Source of the DNA: an uncultured Burkholderiaceae bacterium
Lineage (GTDB): Bacteria > Pseudomonadota > Gammaproteobacteria > Burkholderiales > Burkholderiaceae
Reading direction: 5' to 3'
Assembly: GCA_937871985.1 (NCBI GenBank)
Contig: CALMPB010000180.1
Location: 1 to 19,530, forward strand
DNA: 19,530 nucleotides
The notes beneath the pieces are model-generated. The model did not search any database. It worked only from the letters and a program-made list of their open reading frames with translations, and was not told the DNA's origin. Position numbers and translations under genes: made by a program. Positions 7,366-14,610 of the stretch are shown here, piece after piece (the stretch's first letter is position 1; each line of letters begins with the position of its first letter).

Positions 7366-8409
7366 ATGGAGCTCGTCAAAAATGCTTGGTATGTCTCGGC
7401 CTGGCCACATGAGGTGGCACAGGACAAAATGCTGGCCCGAAAAATTTGCGGCGAGTCGATGGTGATGTTCAGGGATGCCAAGGGTGTTCCCACCGCGCTC
7501 GAAGATCGCTGCTGTCACCGAGAAATGCCATTGTCCAAAGGGTGGCTGGAAGGCGACGCGGTAAGGTGCGGCTACCATGGCCTGCTTTTCAATGCGGAAG
7601 GGGCCTGTGTGGAATGCCCCATGCAGGAAAAAATTCCCTCGGACGCAAAAGTGCGTAAGTACCCTGTGGTCGAGCGACATGGATGGATCTGGGTCTGGAC
7701 GGGTGACGCAGAGAACGCCGACCCGACTGACATTCCGGAAATGTTCACGCCGAACGAGCACGCGGACTGGGCTTCGGGCGGCGGCACAACTTTCATCAAG
7801 GGAAACTATCAGCTCATCAGCGACAACTTGCTGGATCTGACCCATGAAACGTACATCCATCGCACATCACTCGGCAGCCAGCATGTGGTTGAACACCCTA
7901 TCAACGTGGTGCGTGAGGGACAGGAGGTAATAGTAAGTCGCTTCATTCCAGATCACGAGCCGGCGCCTTTTTGGAAAGCGACGTTGTTCGAGAAGCTGGG
8001 GCGCCACGTCAATGCGGACAGATGGCAGGTAATCCACTTCCTGCCACCAGCCAATATTGTTCTGGAGGTGGGCGTCGCCCCGGCGGGAAGCGGGGCTTTG
8101 CATGGCGATCGATCAGCCGGCGTCGAGGCCCGTAACCTGAACGCCATCACACCCATCGATGAAGAGTCGACTTGGTATTTTTGGGCATTTGCGCGCAAAT
8201 TCAGCTTGGACGATGCCGCGCTCACCGAGAAGCTCGTTACATCGGTGCGGGCAATCTTCGAAGAAGACCGGGAGGCTATCGAGGCGGTCCAGGAGGTCAT
8301 ACGCAGCAATCCCGGCCGACCCACCATGAGTCTGTCTTCCGACAAGGGTCAGGTGCTGGCGCGCGCTCTGGTGAAAGATATGGTGAATCGCGAGCACGAA
8401 GCGGCTTAA
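7366..8409 (+). CDS. Rieske non-haem iron oxygenase, terminal oxygenase component (VanA/TsaM/dicamba monooxygenase-like)
   Basis: The 347-residue protein has a Rieske [2Fe-2S] site with Cys49, His51, Cys68 and His71, and a mononuclear iron site formed by His160 and His165 in NLLDLTHETYIH, bridging Asp157, and a third ligand most likely Asp301 in FEEDREAIEA. These positions are nearly the same as in dicamba monooxygenase, and the length equals that of toluenesulfonate methyl-monooxygenase TsaM. The family inserts oxygen into aromatic O-methyl or methyl groups or rings, using electrons from a separate ferredoxin-reductase. No VanB/TsaB-type reductase gene is in the window. GGAGG lies four bases before the ATG. 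The stop codon shares TTAA with that of the convergent marR gene. VanA-like demethylation is likely; the true substrate is open. Confidence 0.9.
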   Translation: MELVKNAWYVSAWPHEVAQDKMLARKICGESMVMFRDAKGVPTALEDRCCHREMPLSKGWLEGDAVRCGYHGLLFNAEGACVECPMQEKIPSDAKVRKYPVVERHGWIWVWTGDAENADPTDIPEMFTPNEHADWASGGGTTFIKGNYQLISDNLLDLTHETYIHRTSLGSQHVVEHPINVVREGQEVIVSRFIPDHEPAPFWKATLFEKLGRHVNADRWQVIHFLPPANIVLEVGVAPAGSGALHGDRSAGVEARNLNAITPIDEESTWYFWAFARKFSLDDAALTEKLVTSVRAIFEEDREAIEAVQEVIRSNPGRPTMSLSSDKGQVLARALVKDMVNREHEAA

Positions 8410-8873
8410 TCGTTCCAAAGGCTCGAATCGAGGTCGGAGTTCTCGAGATTGGCAATGACTTTCTTGAGGGTGCCTATTAACACTTCGTATTCTGCTTCCG
8501 TAAGTCCGCGTCTGGCCCATTCATTATGCCGGAGGCCAATATGCATGACAGCCTCGAGCTGCCTCTCTCCCGCTTCTGTCAGCTTGATAAGTTTGATTCT
8601 TCTGTCGTTTATATCTTCGGAACGGGAAACTAGATTCAGTTCGCACATTTTGTCCAGCGTGCGGGTCAGCGTGGTGCGGTCGATCAATGTGATGTCCGAC
8701 AGTTTCACTGTGCTTAGCATGCCCTGGGCATAGAGCGACACCAGAACCCGCCAGAAATTGATGGTCAGGCCATGCTTAGCGATCAGCGGCTCGAATGAGC
8801 GATTCCTGACTAACAGAGCCTTGCCCAGAAGATAGAACAAATGGCGGTCGAGATCGAATCCAGAAGATTTCAT
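8406..8873 (-). CDS. MarR family transcriptional regulator
   Basis: A 155-residue protein with the MarR plan: an N-terminal dimer helix, a winged helix at about 30-100 with the recognition-helix text LSDITLIDRTTLTRTLDKM, and the wing SRSEDINDRRIKLIKLTEAG, then C-terminal dimer helices. MarR dimers usually repress divergent or neighbouring genes and release DNA when a phenolic or other small ligand binds. It is 42 bases from the divergent SDR gene and tail-to-tail with the Rieske gene, so it probably controls this catabolic cluster and itself. The ATG at 8873 has only a weak AAAG before it. Confidence 0.9.
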   Translation of the reverse strand: MKSSGFDLDRHLFYLLGKALLVRNRSFEPLIAKHGLTINFWRVLVSLYAQGMLSTVKLSDITLIDRTTLTRTLDKMCELNLVSRSEDINDRRIKLIKLTEAGERQLEAVMHIGLRHNEWARRGLTEAEYEVLIGTLKKVIANLENSDLDSSLWND

Positions 8874-8882
8874 CGTTTTTCT

Positions 8883-8897
8883 TTATTTACCCAATAA
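8883..8897. promoter_or_regulatory. Candidate MarR operator between marR and the SDR gene
   Basis: TTATT, spacer TACCC, AATAA is an AT-rich inverted repeat centred in the 42-base divergent intergenic region. Its size fits a MarR dimer, and any promoter for either gene must overlap it, including the AATAAT box for the SDR gene. This predicts joint repression and autoregulation. Confidence 0.45.
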
Positions 8898-8915
8898 TTT
8901 ACACACGGAATAAAA

Positions 8916-9725
8916 ATGACAAATCCTACGCTTTCTCCACCCGACTTGACGCTTCTCGCACCTCAAGCTGGTTCTCGAATCGCTATTGTAGGCGGCTGTG
9001 GTGGTATTGGGCGCGCTGTGGTTGAAGCGTGTTTGGTGAACAATCTTGAAGTAGTCGTTATGGATTTACCGGCTTCAATTGAAAAACATCCGCTCCCCAC
9101 AAAAGTGCGTTGTATCGGCATTGATGCAACGTCCGAACAGTCGGTCAAAACCGCCTTCGATCAACTGGCTGAATTCTGGCCGCACATCGACCATCTGTTC
9201 TTCATGGTTGGATTCACGCTTGTGCCGACAAAGCCGCTGCGGGACGTCTCATTCGAAGAGTGGGAGCGGGTGCAGGCCGGTAATTTGAGATCCGCATTTC
9301 TATGCTGCAAACAAGCGCTGCCTCTATTGCTCAAAGCCGAAAGCCCCAGCATCGTGACCGTATCCTCGGGCTTGGGCGTCAATCTTCTTAAAGGGTATGG
9401 CGCTTACGGCTCAGCCAAAGCGGGACTAATCGGCTTAACCAAGGCGCTTGCCACGGAATACGCTCCCAAACTGCGCGCCAATGCCGTGGCGCCTGGAGCG
9501 GTATTAACCGCTTTCATGGGGGGCGGAACGGGTTACAGCGCAGAAACCGAAGACGAGTGGAAATGGTTCACAGACACGCAGGACAAGCATCTGCATTTGA
9601 TTCCACTGGGCCGCATTGCGGTTCCCGAAGATGTCGTCGGCCCTGTGTTGTTCCTGGCCAGTGAATCAGCCCGATTCATTACCGGCCAGACATTACACGT
9701 CAACGGCGGGCGGATTACTCCCTAG
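8916..9725 (+). CDS. SDR family NAD(P)-dependent oxidoreductase
   Basis: A 269-residue classical short-chain dehydrogenase. The nucleotide-binding loop is GGCGGIGRA (26-34), with Asp50 after the second strand favouring NAD over NADP. Catalytic residues are Asn123, Ser150/151, Tyr164 and Lys168 in YGSAK, and the PG turn (PGAVLT) follows. The fourth-strand motif usually written NNAG is replaced by MVGF. The C-terminus keeps FITGQTLHVNGG. GGAA lies five bases before the ATG. The hydrolase gene follows 40 bases on, so they are co-transcribed. In the cluster it could oxidise an alcohol or dihydrodiol made by the Rieske enzyme, as TsaC does for toluenesulfonate, but this is inference. Confidence 0.9.
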   Translation: MTNPTLSPPDLTLLAPQAGSRIAIVGGCGGIGRAVVEACLVNNLEVVVMDLPASIEKHPLPTKVRCIGIDATSEQSVKTAFDQLAEFWPHIDHLFFMVGFTLVPTKPLRDVSFEEWERVQAGNLRSAFLCCKQALPLLLKAESPSIVTVSSGLGVNLLKGYGAYGSAKAGLIGLTKALATEYAPKLRANAVAPGAVLTAFMGGGTGYSAETEDEWKWFTDTQDKHLHLIPLGRIAVPEDVVGPVLFLASESARFITGQTLHVNGGRITP

Positions 9726-9765
9726 CTCCCTTTTCTTCGCCCCATAAAGCATAAGCGAGATAGAC

Positions 9766-10629
9766 ATGGCAACGTTTCGAACGCTTCCCGAACAGCCCCC
9801 TTTGACGCCCCCGGCCAACACCTATGCATCCGTCGCACTGCGGCTTTCAGAGATAGCCGCCCGGGATCTGCGCTGCGTGCTGGATATAAAGTATGCCGAG
9901 AACCCGGCTCATCGGCTTGACATATACATCCCAAATGAAACACACGGCCCGGCTCCCGTATACATTTGCATCCACGGGGGGAACTGGTCGCACGGCTACA
10001 AGGAGTTCATGTCTTTCGGCGCCGTGCCCGTTACCCATGCCGGCGCGATATTCGTCGCGATAGACTATAGGCTGAGCGGGGAGGCGAAATTCCCAGCCGC
10101 TCTGAACGACTGCCTGACAGCCATTGCCTGGACTAGACAAAATATTTCGATTTTTGGAGGCGATCCTTCCCGCTTGCTTCTAGGCGGGCATTCGGCGGGA
10201 GCGAACTTGGCGGCATTGGCGGTTCTCCGGCGCGACCTGCATGCCCAATATGGCCTTGAGACGGCACATTTCAAGGGTTGTTGCACATATTCGGGCATTT
10301 ACGACTTGCGTGCGGACCACGTTGGCAATCAGGGAAACACCCGCGCTGCAATAGACGCTTATCTTGAAAAGGAAGAGCACGCAATCGACGCGTCGCCGAT
10401 TTGCTGCATATCCGGGAATGAGGTGCCCTTTTTTGTGACTTGGGGTGGAAACGACTATTCCGTCGTCAAGACTCAATCTCCCTTGTTCGTCGAAGCGCTC
10501 TCAAGCGCGGGAGTCCAAGTCGAGGCCATGGAACTGCCCGGAATGGATCACTTTTCCATCCATCTGGATCACATCCGCTACGACAACGACACCAACCAAA
10601 AACTAGCTCAGTGGTTCCGCGCGGGATAG
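9766..10629 (+). CDS. Alpha/beta hydrolase, BD-FAE / kynurenine formamidase-like
   Basis: The 287-residue protein has the hormone-sensitive-lipase-like oxyanion motif HGGNW (70-74), the nucleophile elbow GHSAG with Ser143, Asp230 in GGND, and His262 in MDHFSIH, a complete catalytic triad. LDIYIP at 51-56 before the first strands and the overall size fit the BD-FAE group that includes bacterial-type kynurenine formamidases and feruloyl or carboxyl esterases. No signal peptide is seen, so it acts in the cytoplasm. As second gene after the SDR, it probably hydrolyses an ester, lactone or formamide in the same pathway. It converges on the DinB gene. Confidence 0.87.
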   Translation: MATFRTLPEQPPLTPPANTYASVALRLSEIAARDLRCVLDIKYAENPAHRLDIYIPNETHGPAPVYICIHGGNWSHGYKEFMSFGAVPVTHAGAIFVAIDYRLSGEAKFPAALNDCLTAIAWTRQNISIFGGDPSRLLLGGHSAGANLAALAVLRRDLHAQYGLETAHFKGCCTYSGIYDLRADHVGNQGNTRAAIDAYLEKEEHAIDASPICCISGNEVPFFVTWGGNDYSVVKTQSPLFVEALSSAGVQVEAMELPGMDHFSIHLDHIRYDNDTNQKLAQWFRAG

Positions 10630-10697
10630 CGTCCCGATGGCGGCGCTGTGCCAAACAAACATATCGATCTGGTAAAACCGGCTCAAGTGATAATTGC

Positions 10698-10714
10698 AGC
10701 CCACGCGCTGGGCT
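10698..10714. terminator. Possible bidirectional terminator hairpin
   Basis: AGCCCA, loop CGCGC, TGGGCT is a perfect six-base GC-rich stem between two convergent genes, touching the DinB stop codon. There is no clear run of T on either side, so it would be a weak or factor-assisted terminator. Confidence 0.33.
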
Positions 10715-11229
10715 TAACCCGCAAGCCCCACGCCCGGCATGAAAATAAGGTCGGTCACGCCAAAATCCACGCCTTGCTGCGACAAGGCCGCCGTTATCTG
10801 GCCTCGATGATGGGTTTGATGGTTGAAGAAGTGGATGATGGTCTGGGCGAAATCCACGTTCCGGGCGGCATTCTGGGACACGCTTATGTAATGCAGCCGG
10901 TCGGGTGGAGGCGACGAGGCCAGCCCTTCCGCCCAATGCTCTATGTCGCCGTCGGTGATTTCTCGCGCCTTTTTCAGGCCTTCGAAGTCGGCGAACAGTT
11001 CGTCATCAAGGTTGACCGCGGCGACGGGCACGCCAGTGAATCGGGCCAGCCACATTTGGTCGCATAGCAGCAGGTGATTCAAGGTACGGTGTATGGAACC
11101 GAAGAACAGGCCGCAGTCCGCCTTGCGCTGCGCATCGTCAAGCGGCTCGACGACAGCGTAAAGCTTGGTGTTCATCCAGCGGTTGTAGCGGGCCATGGTG
11201 GCGGCATAATTGGCTAGATCAAGCTTCAT
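10714..11229 (-). CDS. DinB family protein (four-helix, metal-binding)
   Basis: A 171-residue protein of the DinB/YfiT-like fold. The three metal ligands typical of the family are visible: His52 in TLNHLLL, and His137 and His141 in FFNHQTHHRGQ. The beginning, YAATMARYNRWMNTKLY, is the usual first helix. Family members bind divalent metal and include thiol-dependent S-transferases, but most have no known reaction. AGGGA sits six bases before the ATG. It follows the HTH-citrate synthase-like gene by 81 bases on the same strand and may share its transcript. Confidence 0.86.
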   Translation of the reverse strand: MKLDLANYAATMARYNRWMNTKLYAVVEPLDDAQRKADCGLFFGSIHRTLNHLLLCDQMWLARFTGVPVAAVNLDDELFADFEGLKKAREITDGDIEHWAEGLASSPPPDRLHYISVSQNAARNVDFAQTIIHFFNHQTHHRGQITAALSQQGVDFGVTDLIFMPGVGLAG

Positions 11230-11310
11230 GGAATCCCTTTGATGTTGACTCGCGCCACTACCGGCGGCAGTACCATGCTATCTGAAATGCGCGTTGATGA
11301 ATTATGGCAG

Positions 11311-12579
11311 CTACGCGGAACGATACATGGCGGTGGTGTCTCCACCTACGAAACGGGCACGCGGGCGCAGCATATACCCTTGGGTTCGCTGCTCCAAGGC
11401 ATGCGCGATCCAGCCGGCGGACCGGCTGATTATCCATAGCGCGGATGCCGCACCCGAAGGCATGCCCAGCGCCCGGGCAAACACGGCCAGGGCCACGGCA
11501 ATGCCTGGCAGCACAGCGCTCTCTGTCCGAGCCTGCTCTAGAAACCGAAGCACCGCAGACACCTTGGGGTCGGCCGGCTTCAGCCTTGAAACCAGTTCCA
11601 GCAAGTAGTCGGCGCGGGGATCGCCGTTTGGGTACAGGGGGTGGTTGAAGCCGAACAAGGTCGTGCCGCGCTGCTTGACCAGGGCGTGCATTTGGTTCCA
11701 GTTGCGCTTTGAAAGTGGATTGAACACATGTTCATCGACCGCGAAGGTGGCGGCGACGGTGGCGGACCCGGCGTGCGCGCACAAGGCGGTGCCGACGCAG
11801 CAATACAGGTCGCTGTGGGTGGAGGCGGCTATGCGCGCGGCAAACGTGGCACTGGCCAGTTCATGATCGGCAAGCACGATAAGTATTTCATTGACGGCGG
11901 CTGCGGCTTCGTCCGAGGGCCTGCATGCGGCGGCCCTGAGAACCTGGGCGGCAATGGATTCGCCTTCCCGGCGAGCAACGAAACGGCCGGGTGACGACAA
12001 ATAACCCAGGCATCCTGCCAGGGTCTGGATGATGAGGCGTTCAGGCTCTGCCCCCTCTCCGGCTAGCTCTTTGGCGCCGCGGCCCTGCATGCCCAGCGAC
12101 AAGACGGCTCTGGCAGCGACTTTGCTGAAATCGACGGCCTCAATGGCTTTACCCCCCGAATTCAACGTTTTCAGGGTGTCGGCCGGGGTTTCAACCTGGG
12201 GCCAGGCTCCCAACACGGGCTGCCATAAGCCGGTAAACAAAAGGTGGGCCACGGCTTCGAACGTGGCGCCCGAACGCGCCAGCTCGATGGCTTGGCGATT
12301 GCGGTAATACGGGCCGGAGGAGTCAAGGCGGGTGATGCTTGTGCTGGCTACCGGCTCGCCCCACCTAAGGGCTTTGGCGGCGGCATCGGCTTTTACCGGC
12401 TGGCCGGGGCGCCGGGCCTTGAGCCTGTCGATGTCTTCTTGCAGATACATGCTGCGGCGCTGGTCTCGGTCCTTGATTCGCCGCAGCAGGCCTCGGCTGA
12501 CGTAGGAGTAAAGCGTTGCAGGCTTGATCTGCAGTGCCCGGATGGCTTCTTCGCGCGTTACATAATCAGGGTTATCCAT
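11311..12579 (-). CDS. MerR-type HTH / citrate synthase-like fusion protein with altered catalytic residues
   Basis: The 422-residue protein begins with a MerR/HTH_17-type DNA-binding domain (about 5-55: TREEAIRAL, ATLYSYVSRGLLRR, SMYLQEDIDRLKARR), followed by a citrate synthase fold from about 70 to 415. Family marks remain: LADHELAS (236-243), FGFNHPLYPNGDPRA (309-323, His313 matching the second catalytic His), SRSAGWIAHALEQ (385-397) and RPRARFVG near the end. The other two catalytic positions are not normal: the GPxHGG loop reads CAHAGSA (267-273), and the usual NVDF/NIDF aspartate is Ala361 in PGIAVAL. I therefore doubt synthase activity and suspect a ligand-sensing regulator or a different reaction. 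An inverted repeat overlaps its promoter. It diverges from the cupin gene. Confidence 0.85.
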   Translation of the reverse strand: MDNPDYVTREEAIRALQIKPATLYSYVSRGLLRRIKDRDQRRSMYLQEDIDRLKARRPGQPVKADAAAKALRWGEPVASTSITRLDSSGPYYRNRQAIELARSGATFEAVAHLLFTGLWQPVLGAWPQVETPADTLKTLNSGGKAIEAVDFSKVAARAVLSLGMQGRGAKELAGEGAEPERLIIQTLAGCLGYLSSPGRFVARREGESIAAQVLRAAACRPSDEAAAAVNEILIVLADHELASATFAARIAASTHSDLYCCVGTALCAHAGSATVAATFAVDEHVFNPLSKRNWNQMHALVKQRGTTLFGFNHPLYPNGDPRADYLLELVSRLKPADPKVSAVLRFLEQARTESAVLPGIAVALAVFARALGMPSGAASALWIISRSAGWIAHALEQRTQGYMLRPRARFVGGDTTAMYRSA

Positions 12580-12581
12580 TT

Positions 12582-12609
12582 ATATTGATTCTATTAATCG
12601 ATATTGATT
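12582..12609. promoter_or_regulatory. Repeats over the promoter of the HTH-citrate synthase-like gene
   Basis: ATATTGATT occurs twice in direct orientation (12582-12590 and 12601-12609). ATTGATT (12584-12590) and AATCGAT (12596-12602) also form an inverted repeat with one mismatch and a five-base spacer. On the minus strand TAGAAT (12593-12588), five of six matches to a -10 box, lies inside it, only nine bases from the ATG. Binding of the gene's own HTH domain would control its transcription. Confidence 0.45.
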
Positions 12610-12780
12610 ATGGATTTTATAGCCGATAAAGTGATTACACCTAGCGCGACCTGAATAGCTGCCTACCCCGGCAACATGCAGCCGTCATTTCAGCGGCGCG
12701 TCATCCCGGTTGGCCAAGGAATTCCGCATATTCTGGCTCAATCGCATGGAACTACATCAACGACATTGAAGGATCGAGAC

Positions 12781-13197
12781 ATGGACCCCACTACGGAACA
12801 CAACCCCGAAAACAGCGCCTTGCCGAAACAGGCGGCAGGCCGCGGCATAACCTGGCATGTTGACGATATCGACTGGACTCCGCTGACGGGCATATTCATC
12901 CGGAAAGCGGGCTACAAGACCGTTGTGCCGCCGGAATTTACCAATAATGCATACAGCATCGAATTGACGACGGTCGGCGCGGGCGGCGCTTCGCCCACGC
13001 ACGTCGAACCGTGGGCGCATGTGTTCTATGTGCTTTCGGGTAATGGCGAGGTAACCGTGGAAGACGAAGTCAAGGAAGTCCGCGCGGGCTCGGTCAGCCC
13101 TATCGCGGCCGGCCAACCGCATTCGTTTCGCAACACCGGCGCGGATCCGCTTGAAATGCTGGTCATCTACCACCCGCCCCGCAAGCGCGGAAGCTGA
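12781..13197 (+). CDS. Small cupin-domain protein
   Basis: A 138-residue single cupin. Motif 1 is GGASPTHVEPWAHVFYVLSGNGE (residues 68-90) and motif 2 is PIAAGQPHSFRN (107-118) with His114. In the common motif 1 pattern H-x-H-P-x-x-E the second His and the Glu are swapped here: His74, Glu76, His80. The three-His one-Glu set is thus still available for a metal. The start is set at 12781 by AAGGA (12769-12773) seven bases upstream; the frame runs back to 12676 without conserved content. Function (dioxygenase, isomerase or ligand sensor) cannot be told. It diverges from the HTH-citrate synthase-like gene across 201 bases. Confidence 0.82.
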   Translation: MDPTTEHNPENSALPKQAAGRGITWHVDDIDWTPLTGIFIRKAGYKTVVPPEFTNNAYSIELTTVGAGGASPTHVEPWAHVFYVLSGNGEVTVEDEVKEVRAGSVSPIAAGQPHSFRNTGADPLEMLVIYHPPRKRGS

Positions 13198-13292
13198 CGG
13201 CCGATACGCGGCTTGCCAGCCATGCGGGCGAGACATCGCCCTCTGGAACCGCGGCGCAGGGCACCCGCCGCAAACTGGCGGCAACCCTAAAC

Positions 13293-14036
13293 TCAATGCA
13301 CCAGCACAGGCTCCACCATATAGCGGCTGGCGAACATCTTTTGCAAATTCCGAACCTTGGGAAGGTCGTTGATCACGATATACATACTGTCGGGGTGCAG
13401 CGTGAGGTAGTTCTGGTGATAGCCTTCGGCGGGGTAAAAACCCTTTAGCGGCTCTATCGTCGTTGCCAGCGGGGCGGGATAGACGCCGGATTTGTTCAAC
13501 TGGGCGATGTAGGCGGCGGCTATCTTTTGCTGTTGCGCGTTTTCGGTGAAGATTGTGGATCGGTACTGTGTGCCGGTATCCGGCCCCTGGCGGTTCAATT
13601 GGGTGGGGTCGTGGGCGACCGAAAAGTATATTTGCAGTAGCTGGCCATAGCTGACGACGGCAGGGTCGTAGCTTATCTGGACGGATTCCGCGTGGCCGGT
13701 CGTACCGGTGCCGACCATTTCATAATGGGCGGTGCCGGCAGCGCCGCCGGCATAGCCGGACACCGCCTGCTTGACGCCCTTCACATGCTGGAACACGCCC
13801 TGCACGCCCCAGAAGCAGCCGCCGGCGAATACGGCGGTTTCCGTGGCGGATGAAGCGTGGGCGGGCTCGTCCAGCGCCGGAGCGGGAATGGCATAGGCCT
13901 GCTCCCGGGCATGGGCCGACTGGCCGACCACGACGAGCAGGCCGCCGACGACAAGCGCGGCGCCCGCAAGCCAGGTGCCAAACCTTGCGGTTCGCGGCGA
14001 TGCCGCCGCGATTATTGTGGGGTTGGAACGCCGCAT
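13293..14036 (-). CDS. msrA: Peptide-methionine (S)-S-oxide reductase MsrA, exported or membrane-anchored
   Basis: The 247-residue protein has the MsrA core from about residue 66, with catalytic Cys74 in GGCFWG, then GYAGG, the glycine-rich HYEMVGTGTTGHAE segment and GYHQNYL. It reduces the S-epimer of methionine sulfoxide in proteins. A hydrophobic segment (about 20-40) ending in AHA before REQ is a signal peptide or anchor, so it acts in the envelope. Cys74 is its only cysteine, so there is no resolving cysteine; regeneration must use an outside thiol, plausibly the DipZ thioredoxin domain. AGGAG lies eight bases before the ATG. It follows the MXKDX-repeat gene by 22 bases in one operon. 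Confidence 0.93.
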   Translation of the reverse strand: MRRSNPTIIAAASPRTARFGTWLAGAALVVGGLLVVVGQSAHAREQAYAIPAPALDEPAHASSATETAVFAGGCFWGVQGVFQHVKGVKQAVSGYAGGAAGTAHYEMVGTGTTGHAESVQISYDPAVVSYGQLLQIYFSVAHDPTQLNRQGPDTGTQYRSTIFTENAQQQKIAAAYIAQLNKSGVYPAPLATTIEPLKGFYPAEGYHQNYLTLHPDSMYIVINDLPKVRNLQKMFASRYMVEPVLVH

Positions 14037-14058
14037 TTCGGTATTCTCCTTGCTGTGC

Positions 14059-14379
14059 TTACTTGCCGCCCTTGTTATCCATGCTCATTTTTTCCATGGC
14101 ATCACCCTTTTTCATGGCGTCGTTCTTCATCGACTGATGCTTATCCATGGAATTGCCTTTGCTCATGGCGTTGTCCATTTTCATGGTGCCCTTGCTCATT
14201 GCATCGTCCTTTTTCATGGCGCCGCTCTTTGTCATGGCCTGCCCCTTTTCCATGGCTCCGCCCTGGCTCATGGCGCCTTGCTTGCTCATGGCGTTGTTTG
14301 GCATTCCGTCGTCCGCAAACGCGGCAGCGGTGCCCATGCCCAAACACACCGACAGCAACGCTATGGAAATTTTCTTCAT
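14059..14379 (-). CDS. Methionine-rich pentapeptide MXKDX repeat protein, periplasmic
   Basis: From the ATG at 14379 (AGGAG with eight-base spacing upstream) the product has 106 residues: a Sec signal peptide of about 22 residues ending AAAFA, then an 84-residue mature part with 16 methionines and no cysteine. Methionines recur mostly every six residues in units such as AMSKQG, AMEKGQ, AMKKDD and AMKKGD, rich in Lys, Gly, Asp and Ser, so the chain is probably disordered. This fits the MXKDX repeat family found in betaproteobacteria. No function is proven for the family to my knowledge. Being 22 bases before msrA suggests a sacrificial methionine decoy that MsrA restores, as for MrpX of Azospira suillum with its MsrP (YedY1). 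Cys12 in the signal does not form a good lipobox. Confidence 0.88.
   Translation of the reverse strand: MKKISIALLSVCLGMGTAAAFADDGMPNNAMSKQGAMSQGGAMEKGQAMTKSGAMKKDDAMSKGTMKMDNAMSKGNSMDKHQSMKNDAMKKGDAMEKMSMDNKGGK
14062..14313 (-). repeat. In-gene tandem repeat encoding AMxKxx units
   Basis: About 13 degenerate 15-18 base units of the form GCC-ATG-(AGC/AAA/GAG/ACA)-AAG follow one another through the mature part of the MXKDX protein. On the plus strand they show as recurring CTTGCTCATGGCG-like strings. Such repeats can gain or lose units by slippage. Confidence 0.75.
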
Positions 14380-14610
14380 GGTTGATCTCCTGGTCTTCAT
14401 TTTTACGCCTTATGGCCAAAATCGGGCCGTAAACACCAACACCCTCCTCATTGAGTGTGCCAGCCTCCGTTCTGAATGTGTCTTTCTGAAGACGGCGAGT
14501 ATCAATAGGAAAATTGATGCCGCTCGAACCGCCTTCCTCGGAAAACTCCACTCATTGCAGCTATTGTCTTCCCAAAGCCTTGTCCAAGTCCTCACGTAAA
14601 ATTAAAAAAA

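Noticed and set aside
13267..13282. GCCGC-N6-GCGGC hairpin just after msrA
   Set aside because: Five-base stem without a T run on either strand; terminator function not supported.
14075..14300. Recurrent CATGGCG strings taken as a possible CRISPR-like or uptake-sequence array
   Set aside because: Spacing follows codons of the MXKDX protein and the units are degenerate, so protein repeats explain them fully.
13857..14432. Long plus-strand frame rich in Trp, Arg and Ser opposite msrA and the MXKDX gene
   Set aside because: It is the antisense shadow of the methionine repeats and has no recognisable domain or ribosome binding site.
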